DNA of 64,000 nt from a virus: positions 1-64,000 of the IMG/VR virus record IMGVR_UViG_3300045912_000789; one strand, written 5' to 3'. The notes under the pieces were generated by a model. The model was not told where the DNA came from, searched no databases, and saw only the letters and a program-made list of their open reading frames with translations. The position numbers and the translations under genes were made by a program. Positions 31,684-39,983 of this stretch are shown one piece after another (the stretch's first letter is position 1; each line of letters starts with the position of its first letter).

Positions 31684-32339
31684 GGATCCAGCCACGCCTT
31701 CAGCCTCTCGAACTGCTCGGGGGAGATCACCTTCTTCTCCTCGCTGGTGAGCGAGGCGTACTCGAAGTTGACGTCCTTCCACGAGTAGTTCAGCAGCCCG
31801 CGGATGGCGTCCGGTTCCGGCACGACCTTGTCGCGCGAAAACTGCCACACCGAGTCGTCCCACCAGATGACCTCGGACATGTGCGGGTAGATGTTGCAGA
31901 CCCCTCTCTTGATCCACTTCACGATCGGCCCGGCCTCGTCCCCGTAGACGTTGCTGCTGCCGAACACGAAGCCGGTGTCGCCGCGACGAACGCCCGCGCC
32001 CTCGGGGTCGTAGTTCTTCCTAGCGACCACCATCATCCCGGGCACGAGATCGAACTTCGTGTGGTCCCACTTCGTCTTGCCGGCGTTGTTCCACCGGTAC
32101 GCCATCATCGACGGCGAACTGGGGTCGATCGTCGGATCGCCCATCTGGACGCGGAGGGGAAGGTTGATGGGCGCTCGGGTGAGGTCGTCGAGCGTCATCG
32201 GGCGGCCCATCCGCTTCTCCAGGCACGCGATGTGGAGGACGCCTCGCGGGCTCTCGTGGAACTTCTCCCACAGCTCGTTCTTGACCATGTACTGATCGTC
32301 CACCGGCAGGTGGCACTCCGTGCACTTGTACTTGCTCAT
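31680..32339 (-). CDS. Zinc-knuckle protein, unknown
   Basis: 219-residue protein from ATG 32339 (ATGA overlap upstream). N-terminal CTECHLP (residues 5-11) and HIACLEKRMGR about 33-43 form a C-x2-C ... H-x2-C zinc knuckle. The middle is beta-rich with Trp clusters (PIVKWIKRGVCNIYPHM, EVIWWDDSVWQF) and the end is an amphipathic helix. No family recognised. Confidence 0.65.
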   Translation of the reverse strand: MSKYKCTECHLPVDDQYMVKNELWEKFHESPRGVLHIACLEKRMGRPMTLDDLTRAPINLPLRVQMGDPTIDPSSPSMMAYRWNNAGKTKWDHTKFDLVPGMMVVARKNYDPEGAGVRRGDTGFVFGSSNVYGDEAGPIVKWIKRGVCNIYPHMSEVIWWDDSVWQFSRDKVVPEPDAIRGLLNYSWKDVNFEYASLTSEEKKVISPEQFERLKAWLDP

Positions 32340-32692
32340 GCTCTCTCCTTCGGGCCCGAGAAGCGCTTCCACTTGGAGCGCCCCATCCGTTCCCAACGTT
32401 CACGAGGCCAGCGGCCGATCGCCAGCTCGGCGTCAGTCACCGGCCTCCAGTCGCGGTTCCTGGACCGCCGGGCGACGGCCCGGGCGTAGTCGATGTCGAG
32501 TTCGTTCCCGATCATGATCAGGTCGCCTCGTTCGAGGTCCAGGCGGTACACGTGGTACCGGTAGCGGCGTCCCGATACGGCCGGGACGATGAGCGAGACG
32601 CTGCGGTAGCCCGCGAACTGCTTCTCGTCGTTCTCGTAGATCTCCTTGACCTTCGAGAAGGACGAGAGGTGCTGGTACTTCCCGATGGTCAT
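32336..32692 (-). CDS. Small basic protein, unknown
   Basis: 118-residue protein from ATG 32692 in an ATGA overlap. Beta-rich centre (YRSVSLIVPAVSGRRYRYHVYRLDL) and a basic C-terminus (RRSRNRDW ... RERWERMGRSKWKRF). The net charge would suit nucleic-acid contact, but no domain is recognised. Confidence 0.65.
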   Translation of the reverse strand: MTIGKYQHLSSFSKVKEIYENDEKQFAGYRSVSLIVPAVSGRRYRYHVYRLDLERGDLIMIGNELDIDYARAVARRSRNRDWRPVTDAELAIGRWPRERWERMGRSKWKRFSGPKERA

Positions 32693-33225
32693 CGCCGATC
32701 CTTGTAGAACTCGGCGAGCATCGCCTTGCGCGTCTCCAGCTCCTTGATCTCTTCGAGCACGGTGTTGCGCTGGCCGGCGAGGGCCTTCATGTCCTCCTCG
32801 ATGATGAGGATCTCGCCGCGCTTCTCCTCGATCATCGAGTCGACCGAGTTCAGCATGTCCCGGCCCATCGAGAGCCAGGCGTCCAGGTCGGACTTCCGAA
32901 AGCTGTGTTCGCCGGAGGACGAGGCATCGAGCTGCGGCAGGGGCGCCGGCTGCGGAAGGGTGATCGCTTCCTCCTGAGCAGGAGGGGCCGGACGGTCGGC
33001 GCGCTTCAAGGAGAAGCGCTCCCCGGTGGCGGGATCGATCACGTCTTTGAAGCGGACGACGGTCTCCCTCGCGCCAGTCCACTTCTCGTCGGTGACGTTG
33101 ATCTGCACGGCGTCACCGAGCACCTGCTTCACCTTGCCCTTGTAGCGGCGGGCCCGGACATCTGCGCTGTCCGCGCCCCGAACGAACTCGATCTCCTGGT
33201 TCTTCTCCAGCTCAGGTCGTCGCAT
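32689..33225 (-). CDS. KOW-like N-terminus with coiled coil, unknown
   Basis: 178-residue protein from ATG 33225 behind AGAGGAGAACC. Residues 1-60 resemble a small beta-barrel (RYKGKVKQVLGDAVQINV, DEKWTGARETVVRF) such as KOW/SH3 folds; a Pro/Gln linker follows, then a coiled coil (about 118-175, SMIEEKRGEILIIEEDMKAL). First gene of the unit under CCTATAAG. Confidence 0.65.
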   Translation of the reverse strand: MRRPELEKNQEIEFVRGADSADVRARRYKGKVKQVLGDAVQINVTDEKWTGARETVVRFKDVIDPATGERFSLKRADRPAPPAQEEAITLPQPAPLPQLDASSSGEHSFRKSDLDAWLSMGRDMLNSVDSMIEEKRGEILIIEEDMKALAGQRNTVLEEIKELETRKAMLAEFYKDRR

Positions 33226-33240
33226 GGTTCTCCTCTATCG

Positions 33241-33248
33241 CTTATAGG
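33241..33248 (-). promoter_or_regulatory. CCTATAAG promoter-like box
   Basis: Minus-strand CCTATAAGC, 15 bases before ATG 33225 with AGAGGAG between. Back to back with the leaderless promoter at 33260. Confidence 0.6.
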
Positions 33249-33259
33249 CCGAACCGCGC

Positions 33260-33265
33260 TACCGT
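33260..33265 (+). promoter_or_regulatory. Leaderless-type -10 box TACCGT
   Basis: TACCGT, six bases (TGGGGC), ATG 33272. No -35 resembling TTGACA and no purine-rich ribosome site at the usual distance. Confidence 0.6.
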
Positions 33266-33271
33266 TGGGGC

Positions 33272-36200
33272 ATGGCTGTCGGTCAGCATCTTCGCCTCCG
33301 CCTCTTCATCGAGGGTGTGGAGGTTCCCGTGATCTCCGCGAACATCCAGTCCGCGAAGAACGCCCCGGTCGCGTGCAGCATCCAGATCCCCGCGAACGAC
33401 TACGCCCTCGACTTCCGGCCCCGATCGCTCATCCACCTCTTCATGTACGACATCTACAACGGCGCACCGCCCGAGGAGATGGTCTCGGTGGGCGGGCCCG
33501 GAGTTCGCGTGGTGGACCGGGACGACGGTGTCGACCCCGAGCTGGGGGGCTTGTTCCCGCCCGAGCGCTTCGAGTCGACCACCGAGCAAAATCTCACGGA
33601 CCTGGAGAACGAGAACTACAAGCTGATCTTCGGCGGCGAGGTGGTCGGCATCAACTACTCGAAGTCGCCCACCAGCCGATCGGTCGTGCTCCAGTGCATG
33701 GACTGGTCGAGCTACTGGGACATCGCGTACCAGTACATGGTCAGCGGGATGAGCCTGGGAGGCGGTGGCATCCGGGCGGCGTTCACCGGCGCAGCCACAA
33801 CCGTCTTCAACGACTTCCTCGAAGGATCGGGCGACATCGTCGTGCGTCTGATGGAGACGCCGCCCCGCTCGTACCCCAGCCTGCGTGGGACGCTGCTCGG
33901 AGCCATCACACACATCATCGAGGCGATCGGCGGAACGTACTTCGGCCGGCGCGCGGTGCGTGGAGTGAACGACTTCTTCAGCCTCGCCGAGATGAGGCTG
34001 CACCTGACCCAGATGCTTGGGGCGAACCCGTTCCCCGAGCGGGACGAAGTGCGCCTGATGCGCGCACGGGGTTTCGGCAGCCTGTTCCGCCGCAGCCTGG
34101 CGGGCCTGGGGCGCCTCGTCACGATCCGCCAGGTGCTGCTCGCGCTCCAGCGCTACATCTTTCACGAGATCGTTCCCATCAACGCACCGCGGTACATCCC
34201 GCCGCTCTACGATCCCGCCCTGCCGCGGTACGAGACGCTGGGGATCGAGGAGGACAAGGAGACCCGCCCGCTCGCGCGTGCCGCCCGGACCATCAAGGCG
34301 CGGGCCGAGGAGCTGAAGGAGCGCCAGGAGGCTTCGACAGACACCAGCGCCGCGAGACGTCAGAGCGACCGCCGGGGCGGGCTCCAGGCGGAGATGCGGC
34401 AGCTCAGCCGGACGTGCCAGCGGGCAGCCGCCGCGGCCCGGCGCGTGGGTCTCCAGGGGGGCACGTACACCCGGCTGTCGGACTTCTTCGGGATCCCCGA
34501 GGTCAGCCGGGCGTTCGTCGTCTCGGGCAACAACTTCAACCAGCTCCTCGATGCGACCCGCCGCGGGCAGCGCGCGGACGTGCGGACGTACACCTTCTAC
34601 CCGCCCGGCAGCGACAGCGCGAATACGGTGAACGGGCTGTGCGATCAGATCATCGCGCTGATGCAGCAGGTGATCGAGTCGCGGCACAACCGCCGCATCC
34701 AGCGCACGACGTCGCAGCCCGACCCTCCGCCCCGTCTGATCACCCAGATCTACAGGCCGGACGTCTGGATGGTGGCGCCGCCGCGCTGCAACGTCTTCTT
34801 CCCCGAGCTGTACAGCCAGTTCTCCTACGGCCGGAACTTCCAGCAGGAGGTCACCCGCCTTCTGCTGCGCACGCACAGCGCGTTCTTCGGATCGGACATC
34901 CTCTTCGACGGCTTCTACATGGCGCCGTCGCGCCTCCTCGGCTCGCGTACCGGTCGTCCCATCGGACGAGGCCGGATCGGGGCAGACCCGCCCGACCTCA
35001 GCGATGCGCCGGCGTGGGTCGTGCGGGACATGCTCGACCACGAGCTGTTCACCGGCATCATCCCGGCGTTCGAGCGCATGAGCGATCTGAACCTGCACGC
35101 GCTCCGTGGCGGGTACGCCATGATCAATGGTGTGCGGGTCGGGTACGCGCAGCTCGCGGCCAACCACATCTTCTTCCAGTACCGCTTCCGATCTCGCGAG
35201 CTGATGCTCCAGGGGAAGTTCAATCCCTACGCGGTGCTCGGCTTCCCCACGCTGGTGATCGACAAGTACCTGCCCACCGACCTACTCCGCGAGGGCACGT
35301 ACGATCCCATCCTCGCAGCACGTCTCGCCGAGGCCGTGCGGGAAGGTGAAGGCGAGATCGGTCCCCCGAGCGACGAGCGTACTCGCATCGCGGAGGCGAA
35401 CAACGCGCGCGTGGCCGAGGTGCAGGCGGAGCTGCTCGCCGGACGCCCGAACACCCACTACCTCGGTACCCCCGCCATGATCGTGCACAGCATCGACGCC
35501 AGCAGCGGCGGTTCGACGCAGGTGCAGATGGAGTACGCGCGCACGACGAACGAGCGCACCGAGTTCCTCGGCGACAACGTGGGGCGCAGCGGGCGCACGC
35601 GCCGCACGCGCAACATCCAGCGGACGACCGTCGTCGCGGCTCTGGAGGCCCCGACGGTGGGGTCGCTGGGCTACTACGGCGGCGAGATCCAGGAGGTCAC
35701 GGACGTCACGGACCAGTACGAGCGCCGCTCGCGGCGTCGTTCGACCGACCGCACCGGCAGCAGCACGCGCCACGCGTCGAGCAGCCTGCTCCCCCTCTTC
35801 GTCCCCGACCGCCGCTTCACCGGCCGCTCCCGGCGCGGCACGCGGGTTCCCGTGGGCGTCGAGCAGACCGCCGCGAGCTACGGGCCCGAGGTCGTGGCGC
35901 TCGTCGGCGCAGCCGGCACCTTCGACGCCTCGACGTCGACTGACCGCGAGATCCTGGTCACGTTCCGTGCGTTCCGCATCGTGGAGCAGATCGGAGCCTA
36001 CCGGACCGAGGACGTCGAGCTGCCGCCCGAGGACCTCACGTTCCCGCCGTGGTACGGCGAGCACTACCGGACGAACCGGATCGGCGGCCTCTACGCCTAC
36101 TACTTCGGCACCGGAGCGATCACGGACCCGCTCTTCGTCCTGGAGCCCGGCGCGGACCCCGCGCAGTTCGACGGCACGGCTGCCTCTGAGGCCGCCTCGG

Positions 36201-36838
36201 AGACGGATGCCGAGGGCAGGGCGCGCGCCGCGAGCATCGCCTTCATCAACACGTTCTCCGAGATCATCCGGGCCAGCATCGGGTCCCCCGACATGCCGCC
36301 GCAGCCTGGAGACACCGCCCCGCCCGAGCTGTCGGCAGGTGAGGAGCCCGGACCTCCGGGCGAGGTCGCGCCGGCGGAGGACACCGGCCTCATCGCTGCC
36401 GTGCGTGCCAGGAGCCCCATCGCCGAGGCCACCGAAGAGATCGTGCGCGCCTACAGCCAGGTGAAGACCCGGAACTTCGACGTCCACCAGTTCATCCGTG
36501 CGTACACCTGGCGGCCCATCGCCTCGATGGTCGACCTCTTCGGGACGGCCAACCTGGAGATCAACGACAGCGGCGAGGTCGTGCGGGGGCGCGAGGGCTT
36601 CCACAGCCGGGCCTTCGGCGACTACGACGACCTGCGGCAGCTCGTGAACACGAGCGACGGCAGCCGGCCGCAGACCATCCTCGGGCTCACCACGCGCGAT
36701 CCCGACGAGACGGGAGACGACAGCGACACCAGCCGGGACGCGAACATCGCAGCCCGCCTGGACACCCGCAAGGAGAAGCGGATCGCGGTCCTGAAGTACC
36801 TCTTCCAGCTCGGCGCTTCTTGCGGCGTCCTGGGCTGA
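33272..36838 (+). CDS. Baseplate/tail hub-like structural protein
   Basis: 1188-residue protein with a leaderless start. The N-terminal part (LFIEGVEVPVISANIQSA ... CSIQIPANDYALDFRPRS ... LIFGGEVVGINYSKSPTSR ... LQCMDWSSYWDIA, within residues 10-155) has the strand pattern of tail-hub proteins, in which a surface-defining domain reports on a 'GEV' strand followed by an aromatic-rich segment. A basic helical region lies around 330-390, and the last third is rich in Thr, Arg, Gly and Pro and probably flexible. Assignment as hub rests on pattern and on its place before the endolysin and baseplate genes; not proven. Confidence 0.5.
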   Translation: MAVGQHLRLRLFIEGVEVPVISANIQSAKNAPVACSIQIPANDYALDFRPRSLIHLFMYDIYNGAPPEEMVSVGGPGVRVVDRDDGVDPELGGLFPPERFESTTEQNLTDLENENYKLIFGGEVVGINYSKSPTSRSVVLQCMDWSSYWDIAYQYMVSGMSLGGGGIRAAFTGAATTVFNDFLEGSGDIVVRLMETPPRSYPSLRGTLLGAITHIIEAIGGTYFGRRAVRGVNDFFSLAEMRLHLTQMLGANPFPERDEVRLMRARGFGSLFRRSLAGLGRLVTIRQVLLALQRYIFHEIVPINAPRYIPPLYDPALPRYETLGIEEDKETRPLARAARTIKARAEELKERQEASTDTSAARRQSDRRGGLQAEMRQLSRTCQRAAAAARRVGLQGGTYTRLSDFFGIPEVSRAFVVSGNNFNQLLDATRRGQRADVRTYTFYPPGSDSANTVNGLCDQIIALMQQVIESRHNRRIQRTTSQPDPPPRLITQIYRPDVWMVAPPRCNVFFPELYSQFSYGRNFQQEVTRLLLRTHSAFFGSDILFDGFYMAPSRLLGSRTGRPIGRGRIGADPPDLSDAPAWVVRDMLDHELFTGIIPAFERMSDLNLHALRGGYAMINGVRVGYAQLAANHIFFQYRFRSRELMLQGKFNPYAVLGFPTLVIDKYLPTDLLREGTYDPILAARLAEAVREGEGEIGPPSDERTRIAEANNARVAEVQAELLAGRPNTHYLGTPAMIVHSIDASSGGSTQVQMEYARTTNERTEFLGDNVGRSGRTRRTRNIQRTTVVAALEAPTVGSLGYYGGEIQEVTDVTDQYERRSRRRSTDRTGSSTRHASSSLLPLFVPDRRFTGRSRRGTRVPVGVEQTAASYGPEVVALVGAAGTFDASTSTDREILVTFRAFRIVEQIGAYRTEDVELPPEDLTFPPWYGEHYRTNRIGGLYAYYFGTGAITDPLFVLEPGADPAQFDGTAASEAASETDAEGRARAASIAFINTFSEIIRASIGSPDMPPQPGDTAPPELSAGEEPGPPGEVAPAEDTGLIAAVRARSPIAEATEEIVRAYSQVKTRNFDVHQFIRAYTWRPIASMVDLFGTANLEINDSGEVVRGREGFHSRAFGDYDDLRQLVNTSDGSRPQTILGLTTRDPDETGDDSDTSRDANIAARLDTRKEKRIAVLKYLFQLGASCGVLG

Positions 36839-36843
36839 AGTCG

Positions 36844-36849
36844 TACAAT
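36844..36849 (+). promoter_or_regulatory. Leaderless-type -10 box TACAAT
   Basis: TACAAT, six bases (CCGGCC), GTG 36856. TTGCGG lies 18 bases upstream as a weak -35. The hexamer identifies GTG 36856 as the start of the next gene. Confidence 0.65.
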
Positions 36850-36855
36850 CCGGCC

Positions 36856-37419
36856 GTGTCCATCACCTCGACCAGCAAGACGCTCGCCCGGGGCCTGTCC
36901 AAGACACGGTCGGGCTCGCCGTCCATCGGCATCCAGAACCTGATCGAGGCCTCGAAGCGCAAGGGCTTCTCGGACCGGATCAAGAAGGCGGTGAGCGAGG
37001 ACGAGGCGCTCGACGCGGCCAAGATGCTGTCGACGAAGGGCCGAGCCCGGCGGTACGTGGAGGGCGGCATGATCGGCGGTGCGAGCTACCCGATCATCAG
37101 TGCCGCCGGCGAGGCCGCCAAGGGGCTCACGGCCCACAGCGGGTCGGGGAAGCTCCGGGCCGCCGGCGCAGCAGCGCGCGCGGTCCTGAAGGGGCCCGAG
37201 GTCGCGAAGAGCGTCACGCGGGGTGCGATGGGCGGCGGGGTGATCCAGGCGGTTCGGGAGGGCGTCGAGCTGGGCCGCGCGAAGAAGACCGTCCGCCAGT
37301 TCATCGACGAGCGTACGAAGGGCTCGGGGGTCGAGCCCGCACCGCAGAGCGCTGGCGTTCCTCGTCGACGCCCTCACGAGCCGTGGCGGTACGATCCGCG
37401 TCCGGCGGGAGAGTTCTGA
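36856..37419 (+). CDS. Small helical structural-type protein, unknown
   Basis: 187-residue protein from the leaderless GTG 36856; an earlier GTG/ATG in the frame is possible but falls within the preceding gene. Ser/Lys-rich start, two Gly/Ala-rich amphipathic regions (GGMIGGASYPIISAAGEAAKG, GAMGGGVIQAVREG) and a Pro-rich tail. Such Gly/Ala helices occur in minor virion proteins. Ends in a TGATG overlap. Confidence 0.6.
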   Translation: MSITSTSKTLARGLSKTRSGSPSIGIQNLIEASKRKGFSDRIKKAVSEDEALDAAKMLSTKGRARRYVEGGMIGGASYPIISAAGEAAKGLTAHSGSGKLRAAGAAARAVLKGPEVAKSVTRGAMGGGVIQAVREGVELGRAKKTVRQFIDERTKGSGVEPAPQSAGVPRRRPHEPWRYDPRPAGEF

Positions 37420-37919
37420 TGCCGTTCCAGTCGAAGAGGCAGTGGCGCGCCGCCTTCTCCGGCCGGATCCCCGGCTTCAGCAAGGAGAAGGCGCGGGAGT
37501 GGGCGCATGAGACGAAGGGTGAGTTCAAGCAGCTCCCCGATCGTGCGCCTGCCGAGAAGGGCAAGCCCACTCTGCGATCGAAGGAGGCGTCCGCGGCACC
37601 CAAGGCGGTGTACGTCGCGAAGAAGCTGCGCGAGCAGCTCATCAGCAGCGGCACCGGGAAGAACGTCTTCGATGCGATGCAGAGCGAGCGCGAGCGGTCG
37701 CGCCGCAAGCAGGCGTCCGACGAGTTCGTCGACTTCTGCGCGAAGATCGCCTTCGCCGTGCCGCGCCCGGGCCAGGTCTCGATGGCCTCCCGCCACGTCG
37801 GCAGCTTCAGCGGTCAGGCGACGACGAACTTCCTGAAGGCTCCCGGATCGACCACCGCAGCCGTCACCAACCCCCGTCTGAGCCTCCGCAACGCGATGAC
37901 GAAGACCATGCGGACCTGA
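37419..37919 (+). CDS. Phage protein with 'MPFQSKRQWRAAF' N-terminus
   Basis: 166-residue protein from ATG in a TGATG overlap. The N-terminal MPFQSKRQWRAAFSGRIPGF-x7-REWAHET is a frequent phage motif (MPFKSKAQRR-type) in short virion-associated or packaging-associated proteins of unknown role. The rest is basic and helical. It precedes the sigma factor gene, with the CCTATCAG box beginning at its stop. Confidence 0.65.
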   Translation: MPFQSKRQWRAAFSGRIPGFSKEKAREWAHETKGEFKQLPDRAPAEKGKPTLRSKEASAAPKAVYVAKKLREQLISSGTGKNVFDAMQSERERSRRKQASDEFVDFCAKIAFAVPRPGQVSMASRHVGSFSGQATTNFLKAPGSTTAAVTNPRLSLRNAMTKTMRT

Positions 37920-37927
37920 CCTATCAG
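37920..37927 (+). promoter_or_regulatory. CCTATCAG promoter-like box of the sigma factor gene
   Basis: The only plus-strand CCTATNAG box seen. CCTATCAGCAGG is identical to the box of the alpha-CTD-like gene; GGAGG follows and ATG 37944 is 16 bases downstream. Confidence 0.6.
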
Positions 37928-37943
37928 CAGGTGGAGGCGCCGT

Positions 37944-38774
37944 ATGGCGAACAAGAAGGAAATCGAGAAGGTCGAGAAGTTCATCAAGGATGCCGCCACG
38001 AGCCCGGCGAAGGTCGAGCGTGCGACGCAGCGGTACGGTGAGCTGCGAGGTCGGCGTGGTCAGGAGCTTCAGCTCTGGCACTCCTGGGATCAGAGCGGGC
38101 GGAAGCAGGAGCACCTCGAACCGCTGCTGAAGTCGCTCGATCCGCTCATCCGTTCCGAGACCACGAAGCGCATGCAGGGCCTGGGCGGGTCGATCTCGTC
38201 GCCGGCCCTGAAGAACGAGCTGCGCCGCGCCGCGGTGCGGGCGCTGGAGACGTACGACCCGAAGAAGGGCACCCAGCTCACGACGCACGTCGTGAACAAC
38301 TTCATGCGGATCACGGACTTCGTCGCCGCCAACCGCAACCCGAAGTACATGCCGCGCGAGGACGTCGAGCGCTTCGGGGCGTTCCAGAACGCCAAGCAGG
38401 AGTTCGTCGAGGAGCACGGCCGGGAGCCCACGCACTTCGAGCTGAAGATGAAGCTCCCGACCTGGAGCGATCGTCAGATCAAGAAGATGACCAAGGGCTT
38501 CGGCAGCGAGGCCTTCACGGACATGGGCACCGAGCTGGAGCACGACGTTCAGCACGAGGACCCGATGCAGCGTGTGCGCGGTGCGCTTCACCTGATGCGG
38601 AGCACGCTGACGCCCGAGCAGCAGACGTTCGCCGACATGCACTACCCCGCCGAGGGCGAGCCGCAGAAGTCGGTGTCCGCCATCGCCAAGGCGATGAAGA
38701 TCCCGGAGCACAAGGCCTACCGGATCAAGAAGAAGGTCGAGGCGAAGCTCGCCCCGATCATCAAGGGGCAGTGA
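37944..38774 (+). CDS. Phage sigma-70-family RNA polymerase sigma factor
   Basis: 276-residue protein with sigma-70 organisation. Region 2 lies around residues 65-130 (LIRSETTKRM ... LRRAAVRALETYDPKKGTQL, with THVVNNFMRITDFV as the 2.3/2.4-like helix), a linker resembling region 3 around 140-185 (REPTHFELKMKLPTWSDRQI), and region 4 around 218-270 (LTPEQQTFADMHYP ... KSVSAIAKAMKIPEHKAYRIKKKVE) with a helix-turn-helix. No region 1.1, as in alternative sigma factors. It would redirect host core polymerase to phage promoters. ATG behind GGAGG; its own promoter is of the CCTATNAG class. Confidence 0.8.
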   Translation: MANKKEIEKVEKFIKDAATSPAKVERATQRYGELRGRRGQELQLWHSWDQSGRKQEHLEPLLKSLDPLIRSETTKRMQGLGGSISSPALKNELRRAAVRALETYDPKKGTQLTTHVVNNFMRITDFVAANRNPKYMPREDVERFGAFQNAKQEFVEEHGREPTHFELKMKLPTWSDRQIKKMTKGFGSEAFTDMGTELEHDVQHEDPMQRVRGALHLMRSTLTPEQQTFADMHYPAEGEPQKSVSAIAKAMKIPEHKAYRIKKKVEAKLAPIIKGQ

Positions 38775-38995
38775 TGCGCGCCGGAACCGTCTCCAGCAGC
38801 GCTCTCTCGGCACGCACCCTGCGCGCGAGGGACTACGTCTTCTCGCCGCAGCGCGAAGCCGACCGGCTCATCGACGCCTGGCTGAAGGACAACCCCGGCT
38901 TCATGCACAAGAGCACCCCGGCGATGAAGGACCTCCGGGAGAAGCTCATCGCGAAGATCGAAGAGGCGATGGCCTCGAACGCAACGAAGGAGTGA
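38771..38995 (+). CDS. Small protein coupled to sigma factor
   Basis: 74-residue protein from GTG 38771 or, more likely, ATG 38774 (TGATG). Basic N-terminus, then helices (PQREADRLIDAWLKD, MKDLREKLIAKIEEAMA). Not recognised; coupling to the sigma gene makes an anti-sigma or sigma-partner role worth testing, though nothing in the sequence shows it. Confidence 0.6.
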   Translation: MMRAGTVSSSALSARTLRARDYVFSPQREADRLIDAWLKDNPGFMHKSTPAMKDLREKLIAKIEEAMASNATKE

Positions 38996-38998
38996 CCG

Positions 38999-39235
38999 GT
39001 GACCGCGCAGGCCGACCTCGAACGCCGCAACGCCCTCCTCGACGAGCTGAAGGAAGCCGTCGATGACTGGGCTGACGCGGAGGAGGAGAAGGTCAACAAG
39101 GAGATCGACTTCATGAAGTCGGTCCTGCGCGGTCGTACGGGATCGGAGCGGCTCGCTCGCAGCAACACGGAGGAAGCACGAGTGCTCGTCATCGACGACA
39201 TCGACAGCTTCCTGACCGGTGACGGGGCCACCTGA
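38999..39235 (+). CDS. Small acidic helical protein, unknown
   Basis: 78-residue protein from GTG. Nearly all helical and acidic (RRNALLDELKEAVDDWADAEE), with a C-terminal VLVIDDIDSFL strand. No domain recognised. Third gene of the sigma unit; ends just before the endolysin promoter. Confidence 0.6.
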   Translation: MTAQADLERRNALLDELKEAVDDWADAEEEKVNKEIDFMKSVLRGRTGSERLARSNTEEARVLVIDDIDSFLTGDGAT

Positions 39236-39241
39236 TCCCGC

Positions 39242-39247
39242 TATTCT
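39242..39247 (+). promoter_or_regulatory. TATTCT -10 box of the endolysin gene
   Basis: TATTCT followed by 20 bases including CAGGAGG before ATG 39268; a leader of about 13 bases with a good ribosome site. The hexamer equals that of the ribbon-helix-helix promoter. Confidence 0.5.
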
Positions 39248-39267
39248 TTTGCTCCCAGGAGGACACC

Positions 39268-39969
39268 ATGCGCTACGACATCTCCGGCGTCATCGATCTC
39301 ACGACCCAGCAGACCATGCCCCCGGGTCGGCCCGAGAAGTACATGATGAGGGGGAAGCAGGTCGTGGTGCGTGATCCGACGAAGGTCACGGGGATCGTCG
39401 TCCACCAGACCGCCTGCGAGTTCGGTGTCTCGAAGCGGCAGATCGAGGAAGCCGGCGGCGACCCGGTGCTGGCGAAGCACCGCCGCGCGCTGAACATCGC
39501 GGCGCACGTCACCGCGTTCATGACCGGCAAGGCCGTCTACGCGAACCAGCTCCCGTGGTACGTCTACCACGGCAACGGCTTCAACGCGTACACCTACGGC
39601 CTGGAGATCGAGGGGCTCTACTGCGGACTGAAGGGGAACCTCCGCACGGCCGCAGGCGATCCCAAGGACGTCACGAAGCTGACGCGCGCGACGATCGACG
39701 CGGCACGCACCGGCATCACCTTCCTCTACGAGCGAGGGCGCATGCTGGGCTCCCCGCTGGAGTGGGTGTACGCCCACCGCCAGTCGTCCTCGACTCGTCG
39801 TAGCGATCCTGGTCAGGAGATCTGGGAGGAGGTCGTGCTGAAGTACGCGGTGCCCGTGCTGGGCCTGAAGGTCAACAACGATCTCGTCCTGCCGGCCTCG
39901 AACCCGAAGAACGGTCCGGGCTACCCGATCCCGCGCGAGTGGGATCCTTCGGCGACGGCGCGGTACTGA
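39268..39969 (+). CDS. N-acetylmuramoyl-L-alanine amidase endolysin
   Basis: 233-residue amidase of the Amidase_2/PGRP type that cleaves the amide between MurNAc and L-Ala in peptidoglycan. The fold is visible as VTGIVVHQTAC (zinc ligand His46), IAAHVTAF and YVYHGNGFNAYTYGLEIEG (about 98-116), and YAHRQSSSTRRSDPG (His170, Asp180 or a nearby Cys as the remaining ligands). No signal peptide, so release would need a holin; membrane candidates lie at 58280-60343. Single gene with its own TATTCT promoter and strong ribosome site. Confidence 0.8.
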   Translation: MRYDISGVIDLTTQQTMPPGRPEKYMMRGKQVVVRDPTKVTGIVVHQTACEFGVSKRQIEEAGGDPVLAKHRRALNIAAHVTAFMTGKAVYANQLPWYVYHGNGFNAYTYGLEIEGLYCGLKGNLRTAAGDPKDVTKLTRATIDAARTGITFLYERGRMLGSPLEWVYAHRQSSSTRRSDPGQEIWEEVVLKYAVPVLGLKVNNDLVLPASNPKNGPGYPIPREWDPSATARY

Positions 39970-39971
39970 GG

Positions 39972-39977
39972 TAGACT
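39972..39977 (+). promoter_or_regulatory. Leaderless-type -10 box TAGACT
   Basis: TAGACT, six bases (CCTCCC), ATG 39984, placed immediately after the endolysin stop. Confidence 0.65.
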
Positions 39978-39983
39978 CCTCCC

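Noticed and set aside
33241-33248. TTATAGG on the plus strand as a T4-like late promoter
   Set aside because: Spacing to plus-strand starts varies (for example 18 and 29 bases to the TANNNT boxes), while on the minus strand the complementary CCTATAAG has consistent spacing to start codons.
36820-36855. Earlier start for the 36856 gene
   Set aside because: It would lie inside the preceding gene and remove the exact TACAAT-N6-GTG spacing.
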